From Geminicoccus harenae (GTDB taxonomy: Bacteria > Pseudomonadota > Alphaproteobacteria > Geminicoccales > Geminicoccaceae), in assembly GCF_019800005.1 (NCBI RefSeq), contig NZ_JABGCL010000014.1, positions 1 through 57,344 on the forward strand: a DNA stretch of 57,344 nt, in the 5' to 3' direction. The first letter of the stretch is position 1. Each line of letters starts with the position of its first letter. Both the position numbers and the translations under genes were made by a program. Below the pieces are notes generated by a model. The model was not told the DNA's origin and did not search any database. It saw only the letters and a list, made by a program, of their open reading frames with translations. Of this stretch, positions 42,592-48,904 are shown piece by piece.

Positions 42592-43092
42592 GTGGCCGAC
42601 GCGGTGACGAGGCCGGAGTTCGAAGCGAAACTGGAGGCCATGGAGGCTCGCCAGGAGGCGAATATCAGTCGCCTCGAAGGCCGCTTTGCTACCCTTGAGG
42701 CAACCATCTCCAGCCTTGCCAACGATGTGCGTGCGGTGACTGCGGCAGTTGGCAAGCAGGGTGAGTCAGTCACGGAGCTGCGGCGGCACGTCGATGCCAG
42801 AATCGACGAGGTTAAGTCCAACAACCTTGCACATACAATCACTGCCGCCGGCCTGGCGCTCGGCCTCATCCTCACCATCATCGGGACCGGCGTGGCCCTA
42901 TATTATGGCTGGGCTCAAGCCGCGCAGACCATGCTCTCGGCGGTTGCCGAGGGGAGGCAACAGGCCGCGCAGCCGGCCGCTGCACCGCAGCCCATCATCA
43001 TTCAGATCCCCAGCTCGACTGACCGGTCGGAGCTAGGCCTGTATGACTGGTGGAAGGGTCCCGGCTCCCCGTCGGTTTCTTCGCCGCCTTAA
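42592..43092 (+). CDS. Membrane protein with N-terminal coiled coil
   Basis: A 166-residue protein. The first 75 residues are a coiled coil (FEAKLEAMEARQEANISRLE, GRFATLEATISSLANDVRAV). A membrane helix follows (ITAAGLALGLILTIIGTGVA), then an Ala/Gln/Pro-rich tail (QPIIIQIPSS). The GTG at 42592 has a strong GAAGGGGG site and is chosen. An ATG at 42505 overlapping the previous stop would add 29 residues. The layout is like the lysis-cassette protein at 34898-35428, but it lies among lysogenic genes; superinfection or signalling roles are possible. Confidence 0.6.
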   Translation: MADAVTRPEFEAKLEAMEARQEANISRLEGRFATLEATISSLANDVRAVTAAVGKQGESVTELRRHVDARIDEVKSNNLAHTITAAGLALGLILTIIGTGVALYYGWAQAAQTMLSAVAEGRQQAAQPAAAPQPIIIQIPSSTDRSELGLYDWWKGPGSPSVSSPP

Positions 43093-43163
43093 AGCCTGAC
43101 GGTCTCCAGCAAGCCCGCTCACCAGCGCCGCCTCCGGGCGGCGTTGTCATTTCGAGGTCCCCC

Positions 43164-43397
43164 ATGAAGATCAAGCTCGGCGACTACACGCTGGATCTGG
43201 CTGCGCCGGAGACGGTCGATCTGACGCCGCTTCTGGGCTGGGGCATCCTTGGGTTGGGGGTGCTGGCCATCGCGGCCACTGCTCTGTTCGTTCTCGGCAA
43301 TGAGATCGCGGAGGGCATCTGGGGCCTTCTCGTGGTCGCTCTTGCGTTCGCAGCCATCAGCTATCGGCACGAAATCGCGGCTCTGCTCGGGATCTGA
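43164..43397 (+). CDS. Small two-helix membrane protein
   Basis: A 77-residue protein starting MKIKLGDYTLDLAAPETVDL, followed by two hydrophobic helices (LLGWGILGLGVLAIAATALF and GIWGLLVVALAFAAISYRHE). A GAGG site precedes the ATG. It is the last gene before the regulatory region at 43398-43665. Function unknown. Confidence 0.6.
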   Translation: MKIKLGDYTLDLAAPETVDLTPLLGWGILGLGVLAIAATALFVLGNEIAEGIWGLLVVALAFAAISYRHEIAALLGI

Positions 43398-43463
43398 ATT
43401 AGCCGGGCGTAAATCGACGTTCTGAGCGCGCATTTCCGCACCTGGCCGTGCCAGGTCCCGCAG

Positions 43464-43546
43464 GGTTTCCATTCGGGATACCTTGGTAGCCCTGCGGGGA
43501 CCCTCAGGGGACCCTTGCGGTAGCCCAGGTATCCGACCCGGAAACC
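43464..43546. repeat. Long two-block inverted repeat upstream of the rightward promoter
   Basis: The left arm GGTTTCC-n5-GGATACC (43464-43482) is mirrored exactly by GGTATCC-n5-GGAAACC (43528-43546). The 45-bp centre contains the direct repeat GGTAGCCC (43486-43493 and 43519-43526) and two GGGGACCC units. It could form a cruciform or RNA hairpin, or be a replication origin, a terminator for the upstream cargo genes or a binding site. Confidence 0.6.
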
Positions 43547-43577
43547 ACAGATGCGCAATCTGTTGCGGCTCAAGGCA

Positions 43578-43627
43578 TCGTAAAGTTTTGCGATTATCGT
43601 TGACCTCGCAATCTTTTGCGATACGAT
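43578..43627 (+). promoter_or_regulatory. Rightward early promoter with two operators
   Basis: TTGACC (43600-43605), a 16-bp spacer and TACGAT (43622-43627). The spacer is exactly the palindrome TCGCAATCTTTTGCGA (43606-43621). A second copy, TCGTAAAGTTTTGCGA (43578-43593), sits 6 bp upstream of the -35. Both match the operator at 40564-40579 in 14 or 15 of 16 positions. The first gene starts 38 bp downstream with GGGGAG. Confidence 0.7.
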
Positions 43628-43665
43628 CTCCCCATCGACCACCGCACCGCGGATGGGGAGACGAG

Positions 43666-43770
43666 ATGTTCCAAGCACTCCAGATACTCGCCGGCATCGC
43701 CGCCGCCTGGGCGATCATCAACGTCATGGTGGCCTGGCCGCTGATCGACCTCCTGATCGAGGAGGCGTGA
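43666..43770 (+). CDS. 34-residue membrane peptide, first gene of rightward operon
   Basis: MFQALQILAGIAAAWAIINV then MVAWPLIDLLIEEA: a single hydrophobic helix. The ATG has a GGGGAG site, and it is the first frame after the early promoter, which supports expression early in infection. No family known. Confidence 0.5.
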   Translation: MFQALQILAGIAAAWAIINVMVAWPLIDLLIEEA

Positions 43771-43773
43771 GCC

Positions 43774-44022
43774 ATGAGCATCCACACCCGCCTCGACCTC
43801 CTGGACCGCCCCGGCCTGCCGGCTGAGCGCGAGCTGCCCGAGGTCGTGGAGACCGACCTGCAGCGCCTGGAGAACGCCTACGCGCTCCTGGAGAACGCCT
43901 ACGCCATCCTCCGCACGATCAGCCTGGCCAGCGTCGAGGAAGCCCGCGCGCAGCTCGAGGAGAACGTGCTGGGCGCCATCAACCTGGACGCCGAGCGCGC
44001 CCGGGCCTGGGAGGTGCACTGA
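43774..44022 (+). CDS. Small helical early protein
   Basis: An 82-residue acidic helical protein with a duplicated motif LENAYALLENAYAILRTISL. No known domain. It has a one-base overlap with the next gene and lies in a chain of small early genes of the rightward operon. Confidence 0.55.
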   Translation: MSIHTRLDLLDRPGLPAERELPEVVETDLQRLENAYALLENAYAILRTISLASVEEARAQLEENVLGAINLDAERARAWEVH

Positions 44023-44267
44023 TGGCCAAGACCCTCCAGCAGATCGACGATGCCATGCAGGACCTGTGGCACGAGCTGCAGCTGAACGTGGCCGCGGAGA
44101 TCGAGGCCGAGCACGAGGACGATGCTCGGTCGCTGACCGAGGCGGCGAACACCCTGTCGGGAGCGCAGCACATCGTCGAGACGGTCCTGCGCAACCGGCG
44201 CAAGGCCGCCGCCTATGCCGAAGCCCGGCTGAGCCAGATGCTCGGGGAGGCCCGCGATGCTGCGTAG
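44022..44267 (+). CDS. Small helical early protein
   Basis: An 81-residue charged protein (MAKTLQQIDDAMQDLWHELQ ... VLRNRRKAAAYAEARLSQML), predicted all-helical and without membrane segment. It overlaps the next gene by 11 bp. Function unknown. Confidence 0.55.
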   Translation: MAKTLQQIDDAMQDLWHELQLNVAAEIEAEHEDDARSLTEAANTLSGAQHIVETVLRNRRKAAAYAEARLSQMLGEARDAA

Positions 44268-44511
44268 CGCCCTGCTCGCCGCCCTGCTGCTGGCGACGCC
44301 GGCGATGGCCGAGGAAGCCGCCGAGCCGATCTGCCAGCCAGTCCAGGAGGTCCTGCGGGTCACGTCCAAGATCGGGCAGTTCATCCGCTCCGAGGGCGAG
44401 ACCGACATCGGCGCCAAGCCCGTGATCCTGACGCTCAACCCTGACACCGGTGCCTGGTCCGTGTGGGTCCTGATGACCCCGGAGCTCGCCTGCCTGTTCG
44501 CGGAGAACTGA
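44257..44511 (+). CDS. Small exported protein in the early operon
   Basis: An 84-residue protein with a clear Sec signal (MLRSALLAALLLATPAMA, cleaved before EEAAEPI). The mature part of about 66 residues has two cysteines (ICQPVQEV..., ELACLFAEN) that may form a periplasmic disulfide. No family known. An exported product expressed early could act on the envelope, for example in superinfection exclusion. Confidence 0.6.
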   Translation: MLRSALLAALLLATPAMAEEAAEPICQPVQEVLRVTSKIGQFIRSEGETDIGAKPVILTLNPDTGAWSVWVLMTPELACLFAEN

Positions 44512-44512
44512 G

Positions 44513-44839
44513 ATGAGCGGCATCCCCTCTGACAACCTCGCCCCCGTCCCGCTCCACGAGGAAGGCAGCCCTGCCCATTTCCGCTTCTGGAAGAACCAGG
44601 CGATCGCCGCCTCGCGCGAGATCCTGGAGCTGCGGCAGCGCAACGCCCGGCTGACCGGCCACCGCAACCAGCTCATCTCGATGCTCGACGCCGCGCGGGT
44701 GAGCGCCAACCGGCTGCGTGCTGAGTTGGCCGATGCCCGCGAGGAAGCGGACCGCAAGCGCGACCACCGGCCGGTGTACCTGATCGGTGGGGCCGCCTGG
44801 GCGCTGGTGGGGATCCTGGTGTGGCAGTTCCTTCGGTGA
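44513..44839 (+). CDS. Coiled-coil protein with C-terminal membrane anchor
   Basis: A 108-residue protein. Residues 25-85 are helical and charged (NQAIAASREILELRQRNARL, NRLRAELADAREEADRKRD). The end is a membrane helix (VYLIGGAAWALVGILVWQFL). The stop overlaps the next start. Function unknown. Confidence 0.55.
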   Translation: MSGIPSDNLAPVPLHEEGSPAHFRFWKNQAIAASREILELRQRNARLTGHRNQLISMLDAARVSANRLRAELADAREEADRKRDHRPVYLIGGAAWALVGILVWQFLR

Positions 44840-45141
44840 AGGACATCACCCGCCCGGCGCCCGGCCTCTACAAGCGCAGGCTGGTCAAGGGCGGGGCCTG
44901 GCAGCCGGTGAAGCTCTTCCTCCAGCCCGCCCTCGACGATGAGGGCCGGCGTGCGGATCGAGCGCCCCTGCTCTGCATGTGGACGCCCGACGCCACCACC
45001 CACCACCGCGGCCACATCCTCGATGTCTGGCCGGGCCTGCATCCCATCACGCAACGCGAGTTCGACGCTCTGTGCCACGGGCCGCTGGTCCACCGCGCCC
45101 GCGAGAAGGTCGACCTCAGCCTCGAACCCACCCTGTTCTAG
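44836..45141 (+). CDS. Hypothetical early phage protein
   Basis: A 101-residue soluble protein starting at a GTG that overlaps the previous stop as GTGA (MKDITRPAPGLYKRRLVKGG). A GTG at 44821 would add five residues. Strand-rich middle (WQPVKLFLQPALDDEGRRAD, LLCMWTPDATTHHRGHILDV). PGLYK.RLVKGG.W.PV is a recurring pattern in phage early regions, with no known activity. Confidence 0.55.
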   Translation: MKDITRPAPGLYKRRLVKGGAWQPVKLFLQPALDDEGRRADRAPLLCMWTPDATTHHRGHILDVWPGLHPITQREFDALCHGPLVHRAREKVDLSLEPTLF

Positions 45142-45150
45142 GAACCCGAC

Positions 45151-45960
45151 ATGGCAACCGCAGCGGCCCAGATGGGCCACAACTCCGGCATCGACGCGGA
45201 GAGCGTCATCGGCCGGCTCGACCAGGACTACGGCGATGTGCTGACCCGGGCCCGCGACCTGGTCGAGGCCGCCGGCCGCGTGCCGGCCGAGCTCGACGAC
45301 CTGACGCATGCCAAGGCGGTCGACTTCGTCGCCAAGCAGATCCGGCCGCACATCAAGCGCGTGGCCGACATCCACAAGGCGGAGAAGCAGCCCTACCTCG
45401 ACGGCGGCCGCGCCGTGGACACCTGGAAGAACGGCCTGACCGCCGATCTCGAAGGGGCCATGAAGTCGGTCGTCCGCAAGATCGAGGACCGCGACCGCAA
45501 GAAGGCTGCTGAGGAGCGCGCTCGGCGTGAGGAAGAGGCCCGCCTGGCGCGCGAGGAAGCCGCCCGGGTCGCTGCCGAGCTGGCGGCAAGGGAAGCGGCC
45601 ATGAAGACCGACGACGACCTGTCGGCGGTGCTGCAGGAGGAGGCGAAGACCCTGCAGGCGCAGGCGGCCGTCCAGGCTGCAGAGAAGGCGGCCGCGGCAT
45701 CCTCCGCCGATCTGGCGCGCACCCGGACCAGCACGGGCTCCATGAGCACGCTGCGCACCGAGGTGGCGTTCCGGGTCGTGGACAAGGTCGGGGCGCTCGG
45801 TCTGGTCGGCGCGCTGCTCGATGACGAGGCCGTGGCGCGGGCTATCCGCATGCACATCAAGATCAATGGCCAGTCGCTGAAGAAGTCCCTGGAGAAGGAT
45901 GGACCGACGACCGTGAGCGGCGTCGAGTTCTTCCTGGAAGAGCGGAGCATGATTCGATGA
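45151..45960 (+). CDS. Coiled-coil phage protein upstream of recT
   Basis: A 269-residue protein. A helical N-terminal domain (DAESVIGRLDQDYGDVLTRA, HIKRVADIHKAEKQPYLDGG) is followed by a long Ala/Glu/Arg coiled coil (residues about 105-180) and a compact C-terminal domain (STLRTEVAFRVVDKVGALGL to GVEFFLEERSMIR). It overlaps recT by 4 bp. Genes in this place often encode partners of the annealing recombinase; no nuclease motif is visible, so it is not an obvious RecE/YqaJ exonuclease. Confidence 0.65.
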   Translation: MATAAAQMGHNSGIDAESVIGRLDQDYGDVLTRARDLVEAAGRVPAELDDLTHAKAVDFVAKQIRPHIKRVADIHKAEKQPYLDGGRAVDTWKNGLTADLEGAMKSVVRKIEDRDRKKAAEERARREEEARLAREEAARVAAELAAREAAMKTDDDLSAVLQEEAKTLQAQAAVQAAEKAAAASSADLARTRTSTGSMSTLRTEVAFRVVDKVGALGLVGALLDDEAVARAIRMHIKINGQSLKKSLEKDGPTTVSGVEFFLEERSMIR

Positions 45961-46820
45961 GCACCGACCTCACCGTCCAGGAGCAGCAGGCGTTCCACGC
46001 CCCGGCTCCCGCCGTCTTCGACCCGCACAAGTTCGAGGTGATGGCCCGGATCGCCAACATCATGGCCGGCTCCAAGCTCGTGCCGGAATGCCTGCAGGGG
46101 AAGCCGGACGACTGCTTCCTCGTCACCGAGCAGGCCGATCGCTGGGGCATGAGCCCGTTTGCGGTGGCGCAGTGCGCCAGCGTGGTGAAGGGCAAGCTCC
46201 TGTTCGAGGGCAAGCTGGTCACCGCGGTCGTGAACGCCAGCAGCCGCCTCCAGGGCGGCCTGCGCTTCACCTTCGAAGGGACCGGCCAGAGCCGGGCGGT
46301 GATCTGCAGCGGCACGCTCAAGGGCGAGACGGAGCCGCGCATCTACCGGATCGAGATCGCCAAGGCCCAGGCGGTCGCCGGCAACTCGACGCTGTGGAAG
46401 ACCGACCCGGAGCAGCAGTCCTGCTACTTCGCCGCCCGCTTCTGGGCGCGCCGGCACCTGCCGGAGGTCATGCTCGGGGTCTATGGCCCGGACGAGTACC
46501 AGGGCGAGGCTCCGGCGGAGATGAAGAACATCACGCCGGCCACAGAGAGCCGACCTGCCGCGCCGCCCGACGCCCTGGTCGAGGTCACCGCCACGGACGG
46601 TGAAGTGTTCATGCTCCCGCCTGGCCCGGCCAAGCTGAAGCTGAAGGAGCTGATCAACGAACTGGCCGACGGCGAGGACTTCGAGCTGCTGTGGAACGCC
46701 AACAAGGACCTGATCAAGTCCGACCCGGTCCTCAAGGAGGCGATGAAGGAGCGGCGCGACGAGTTCTTCCCGCCGCAGAATGAGCAGCAGGCCGACCTGC
46801 TGGGGGCAGGTGGGAAGTGA
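45957..46820 (+). CDS. recT: RecT-family single-strand annealing recombinase
   Basis: A 287-residue protein. The core motifs of the family are present: MAGSKLVPECLQGKPDDCFL, ADRWGMSPFAVAQCASVVKG, KLLFEGKLVTAVVNASSRLQ, and WKTDPEQQSCYFAARFWARR followed by HLPEVMLGVYGPDE. It anneals complementary single strands during phage recombination and replication. The C-terminal 80 residues form a variable helical tail. It lies in the rightward early operon behind the operator-controlled promoter. Confidence 0.9.
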   Translation: MSTDLTVQEQQAFHAPAPAVFDPHKFEVMARIANIMAGSKLVPECLQGKPDDCFLVTEQADRWGMSPFAVAQCASVVKGKLLFEGKLVTAVVNASSRLQGGLRFTFEGTGQSRAVICSGTLKGETEPRIYRIEIAKAQAVAGNSTLWKTDPEQQSCYFAARFWARRHLPEVMLGVYGPDEYQGEAPAEMKNITPATESRPAAPPDALVEVTATDGEVFMLPPGPAKLKLKELINELADGEDFELLWNANKDLIKSDPVLKEAMKERRDEFFPPQNEQQADLLGAGGK

Positions 46821-47044
46821 TCGACGCCTTCCTGACCGACCACCGCGGCAAGACGATCTCCATGATCACCACGCCCGGCTCCTGGCTGCACATGCTGCGG
46901 AGCTACTGGCGGGCAGCGGAGGCGGCCGACGCCATCCCTGCCCTGCTGGAGGCCAATGCCGAGGAGCTGAAGCGCCTGGCTGCCCAGGACGAGCGCGTGG
47001 CCAGAGCGGCGAAGCTGCTGGAGGCCCACCCATGCCCCCGTTGA
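46817..47044 (+). CDS. Small helical early protein
   Basis: A 75-residue protein (MIDAFLTDHRGKTISMITTP ... LEANAEELKRLAAQDERVAR) without known domain. It overlaps recT by 4 bp and the next gene by 13 bp. Confidence 0.5.
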   Translation: MIDAFLTDHRGKTISMITTPGSWLHMLRSYWRAAEAADAIPALLEANAEELKRLAAQDERVARAAKLLEAHPCPR

Positions 47045-47250
47045 CCGCCCTCACCGCCTGGATCCGCCGCAACCTGCCGCACGTGCTGGCCGAGGAGCAG
47101 GCGCGCATCTGGTGGCAGCTCGCCGCCCAGGACTACCGGCTGAGCGACGCCGCCTGCCTCAAGGCGATGGAGACCTACCAGGCCGGCGGGCCGGATCGCG
47201 TGAGAGCCGCGATCACGGCGGCCGTGCAGCATGATGCGAGGAAGCCATGA
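47032..47250 (+). CDS. Small early protein
   Basis: A 72-residue helical protein starting MPPLTALTAWIRRNLPHVLA and continuing with QARIWWQLAAQDYRLSDAAC. No motif recognised. It overlaps its neighbours on both sides. Confidence 0.5.
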   Translation: MPPLTALTAWIRRNLPHVLAEEQARIWWQLAAQDYRLSDAACLKAMETYQAGGPDRVRAAITAAVQHDARKP

Positions 47251-47465
47251 GCACGCTCGACCGCCTCCTGATGCGCGACGTGGCCCGCTGTGAGGGCAGC
47301 AGCTTCGGCGTCGTCTGCCGCGTGCGCCACGAGTGCATGCGCTTCACCCAGCGCTCCACCGGCCGCGTCTGGATGGCGCCGCCGGAGCCGGACGAGATCG
47401 ACCAGTGCTCGGCCATGCTCACCGAGCGGCAGGTTTGGACAGAGGACAGGAGGTCGGCGGCATGA
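47247..47465 (+). CDS. Small early protein
   Basis: A 72-residue protein with three cysteines (DVARCEGSSFGVVCRVRHEC) and a C-terminal acidic part; a metal site is possible but not of standard spacing. It overlaps the excisionase-like gene by 4 bp. Confidence 0.45.
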   Translation: MSTLDRLLMRDVARCEGSSFGVVCRVRHECMRFTQRSTGRVWMAPPEPDEIDQCSAMLTERQVWTEDRRSAA

Positions 47466-47815
47466 GCGAGCGCCTTGCCGTGGGCGAGGTCGAGGCCGCC
47501 TACATGCTGGGCATCCAGGACCTGTCCGAGGCCCGCCGCGTCCTGGCGGGCCTGACGCCCCTGCACCTCCCCGGCGGCGGGCGCCGCTTTTCCATCGACG
47601 AGATCAGGCGGAGAGCAGGCGGACGTGCCTCGGACCACGACATCTCGGCCCAGGAAGCCGAGCTCATCGCCCAAGCGGAAGCTATGGCATCGGCCCCGGT
47701 ACGTCGTCGAGAACGCGGGGGTGCTGTACTGGCAGCCGAGCACGGCCTTGCGGAAGCAGGGCTGGACCAGCAAGCGCCTGCCGGACGATCGGCGCGACGC
47801 CTACCGCGAGGCTGA
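47462..47815 (+). CDS. Excisionase-like small DNA-binding protein
   Basis: The first 55 residues (MSERLAVGEVEAAYMLGIQD then LTPLHLPGGGRRFSIDEIRR) have the winged-helix pattern of excisionases and MerR-like adaptors, where PGGGRRF is the wing. From about residue 55 the frame overlaps the integrase gene, and the last 40 residues are Arg/Gly-rich shadow-like sequence, so the functional protein may rely on its N-terminal part only. Position directly before the integrase fits control of excision. Confidence 0.55.
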   Translation: MSERLAVGEVEAAYMLGIQDLSEARRVLAGLTPLHLPGGGRRFSIDEIRRRAGGRASDHDISAQEAELIAQAEAMASAPVRRRERGGAVLAAEHGLAEAGLDQQAPAGRSARRLPRG

Positions 47816-48710
47816 CGAGCTCAATCGCCAGCTCGATCTGTGGCGCCAGGGCCTGGCCGAGACGCCGCTGAAGGAGCCAGCACCCATCCGCGGCAGCCTC
47901 GCCTGGCTGATCCGCGAGTACCGCGCCTCCGATGCCTGGACCAAGCTCCGGGAGCGCACCAAGAAGGACTATGCCCGGCACCTGGACGCCATCAAGGCAT
48001 GGGCCGGCAACCATCAGGTCCGGGCGATCACCGCCCGCACGGTCTACGCCTACCGCTCGGTCTGCCTGAAGATCGGCGCCCGGCAGGGGCCGATGCGCAT
48101 GCAGGTGCTGCGCATCCTGCTCTCACATGCGGTGCGGATCGGCGAGCTCGCCAGCAACCCGGCCTCCAACCCGGGCATCAGCATGCCCAAGAGCCGCGAC
48201 GCCATCTGGTCGCCCGAGCAGATCCAGGCGTTCGCCGCCGTGGCCGGGGAGCAGATGCGCACCGCCATGATGCTCGGCATCTGGACGGGGCAGCGGCTGG
48301 GCGACGTGCTGGCGATGCGCTGGACGGACATCCGGGACGGCCGGATCGACATCCAGCAGAGCAAGACCCTCAAGCGCGTCTCGATCCCGATCTCCGGGCC
48401 GCTGGCCGACCACCTGAACGGGCTCAAGCGCGAGAGCCTGATGGTCCTGCACAACAAGGGCACGCCCTGGCGCGATCCGGTCTTCCGCAACGCCTGGCGC
48501 CGGGCGCAGAGCAAGGCCGGCGTGACCGGCGTGGCCTTCATCGACCTGCGCCGCACATCGGTCTGCATGCTGGCCGAGGCCGGCTGCACGATCCCCGAGA
48601 TCGCGTCCATCACCGGGCACTCGATCACCGAGACCCAGCGGATCATCGACGTCTACCTGAAGCCCACCAAGAAGCTGGCCGACGCCGCGATCCGCAAGCT
48701 GGAGCGCTGA
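47625..48710 (+). CDS. int: Tyrosine-recombinase integrase
   Basis: A 361-residue site-specific recombinase. The SAM-like core-binding domain covers residues about 85-175 (WTKLRERTKKDYARHLDAIK). The catalytic domain has the first Arg in GIWTGQRLGDVLAMRW, Lys in QQSKTLKRVSIPI, the second Arg in FIDLRRTSV, His in ITGHSITE and the nucleophile Tyr in IDVYLKPTKKL. The His usually found three residues before the second Arg is Ile here. The GTG start at 47625 is weakly supported; translation may begin nearer RPRYVVENAG. It ends 51 bp before attR, in the tRNA-Gln it uses. Confidence 0.88.
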   Translation: MPRTTTSRPRKPSSSPKRKLWHRPRYVVENAGVLYWQPSTALRKQGWTSKRLPDDRRDAYREADELNRQLDLWRQGLAETPLKEPAPIRGSLAWLIREYRASDAWTKLRERTKKDYARHLDAIKAWAGNHQVRAITARTVYAYRSVCLKIGARQGPMRMQVLRILLSHAVRIGELASNPASNPGISMPKSRDAIWSPEQIQAFAAVAGEQMRTAMMLGIWTGQRLGDVLAMRWTDIRDGRIDIQQSKTLKRVSIPISGPLADHLNGLKRESLMVLHNKGTPWRDPVFRNAWRRAQSKAGVTGVAFIDLRRTSVCMLAEAGCTIPEIASITGHSITETQRIIDVYLKPTKKLADAAIRKLER

Positions 48711-48714
48711 AGTC

Positions 48715-48745
48715 AGTCTTTGAGCCCTCTCGGATTTCAAAGACT
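48715..48745. repeat. 9-bp inverted repeat between int and attR
   Basis: AGTCTTTGA (48715-48723) is mirrored by TCAAAGACT (48737-48745) across 13 bp. There is no T-tract, so a binding site is at least as likely as a terminator. The right half is part of the candidate arm-type site shared with 8955-8965. Confidence 0.5.
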
Positions 48746-48761
48746 CATGCACCCGAGAAAG

Positions 48762-48812
48762 CTGGTTGGGGCGGGAGGATTCGAACCTCCGCATGGCGGA
48801 ACCAAAATCCGC
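48762..48812. repeat. attR, 51-bp core repeat
   Basis: Identical to 8870-8920. Here it is joined to the 5' half of the tRNA, so the phage-borne copy of the 3' half restores a complete tRNA-Gln. Confidence 0.95.
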
Positions 48813-48837
48813 TGCCTTACCGCTTGGCGACGCCCCA
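48763..48837 (-). tRNA. tRNA-Gln (anticodon TTG)
   Basis: 75 nt on the minus strand. Acceptor stem TGGGGCG pairs with CGCCCCA, discriminator A and encoded CCA follow. The anticodon stem GCGGA/TCCGC closes the loop TTTTGGT, giving anticodon TTG. The T arm is GGAGG-TTCGAAT-CCTCC. This is the intact host tRNA, rebuilt at its 3' half by the prophage. Confidence 0.97.
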
Positions 48838-48904
48838 ACGATGCGCTGGAGATACGCCGAACGGCAGGCGGGCTCAACCGCTAGCAGCAGCCAGGCCTGG
48901 CCGC

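Larger units (their letters stand above)
8870..48812. mobile_element. Complete P22-like (podovirus-type) prophage in tRNA-Gln
   Basis: The element is bounded by a 51-bp perfect direct repeat that is the 3' half of a tRNA-Gln gene. A tyrosine-recombinase integrase sits directly inside the right repeat. Between the ends are virion genes in P22-like order (lysis, terminases, portal, scaffold, coat, tail accessory, ejection, fibre), a divergent repressor switch, early genes (recT, rusA and replication-like genes) and cargo genes at the ends and beside the switch. There are no tail-tube, sheath or tape-measure genes, which favours a short-tailed phage. No clearly broken core gene was seen, so it may still be inducible. 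Confidence 0.93.

Noticed and set aside
43594..45855. Minus-strand frame of 753 codons opposite the early operon
   Set aside because: The plus strand has a promoter, ribosome sites and overlapping genes leading to recT; the minus frame lacks motifs.
45151..45960. RecE/YqaJ-like exonuclease partner of RecT
   Set aside because: The protein is a coiled coil with no acidic nuclease motif, so it was described only as an unknown recT neighbour.
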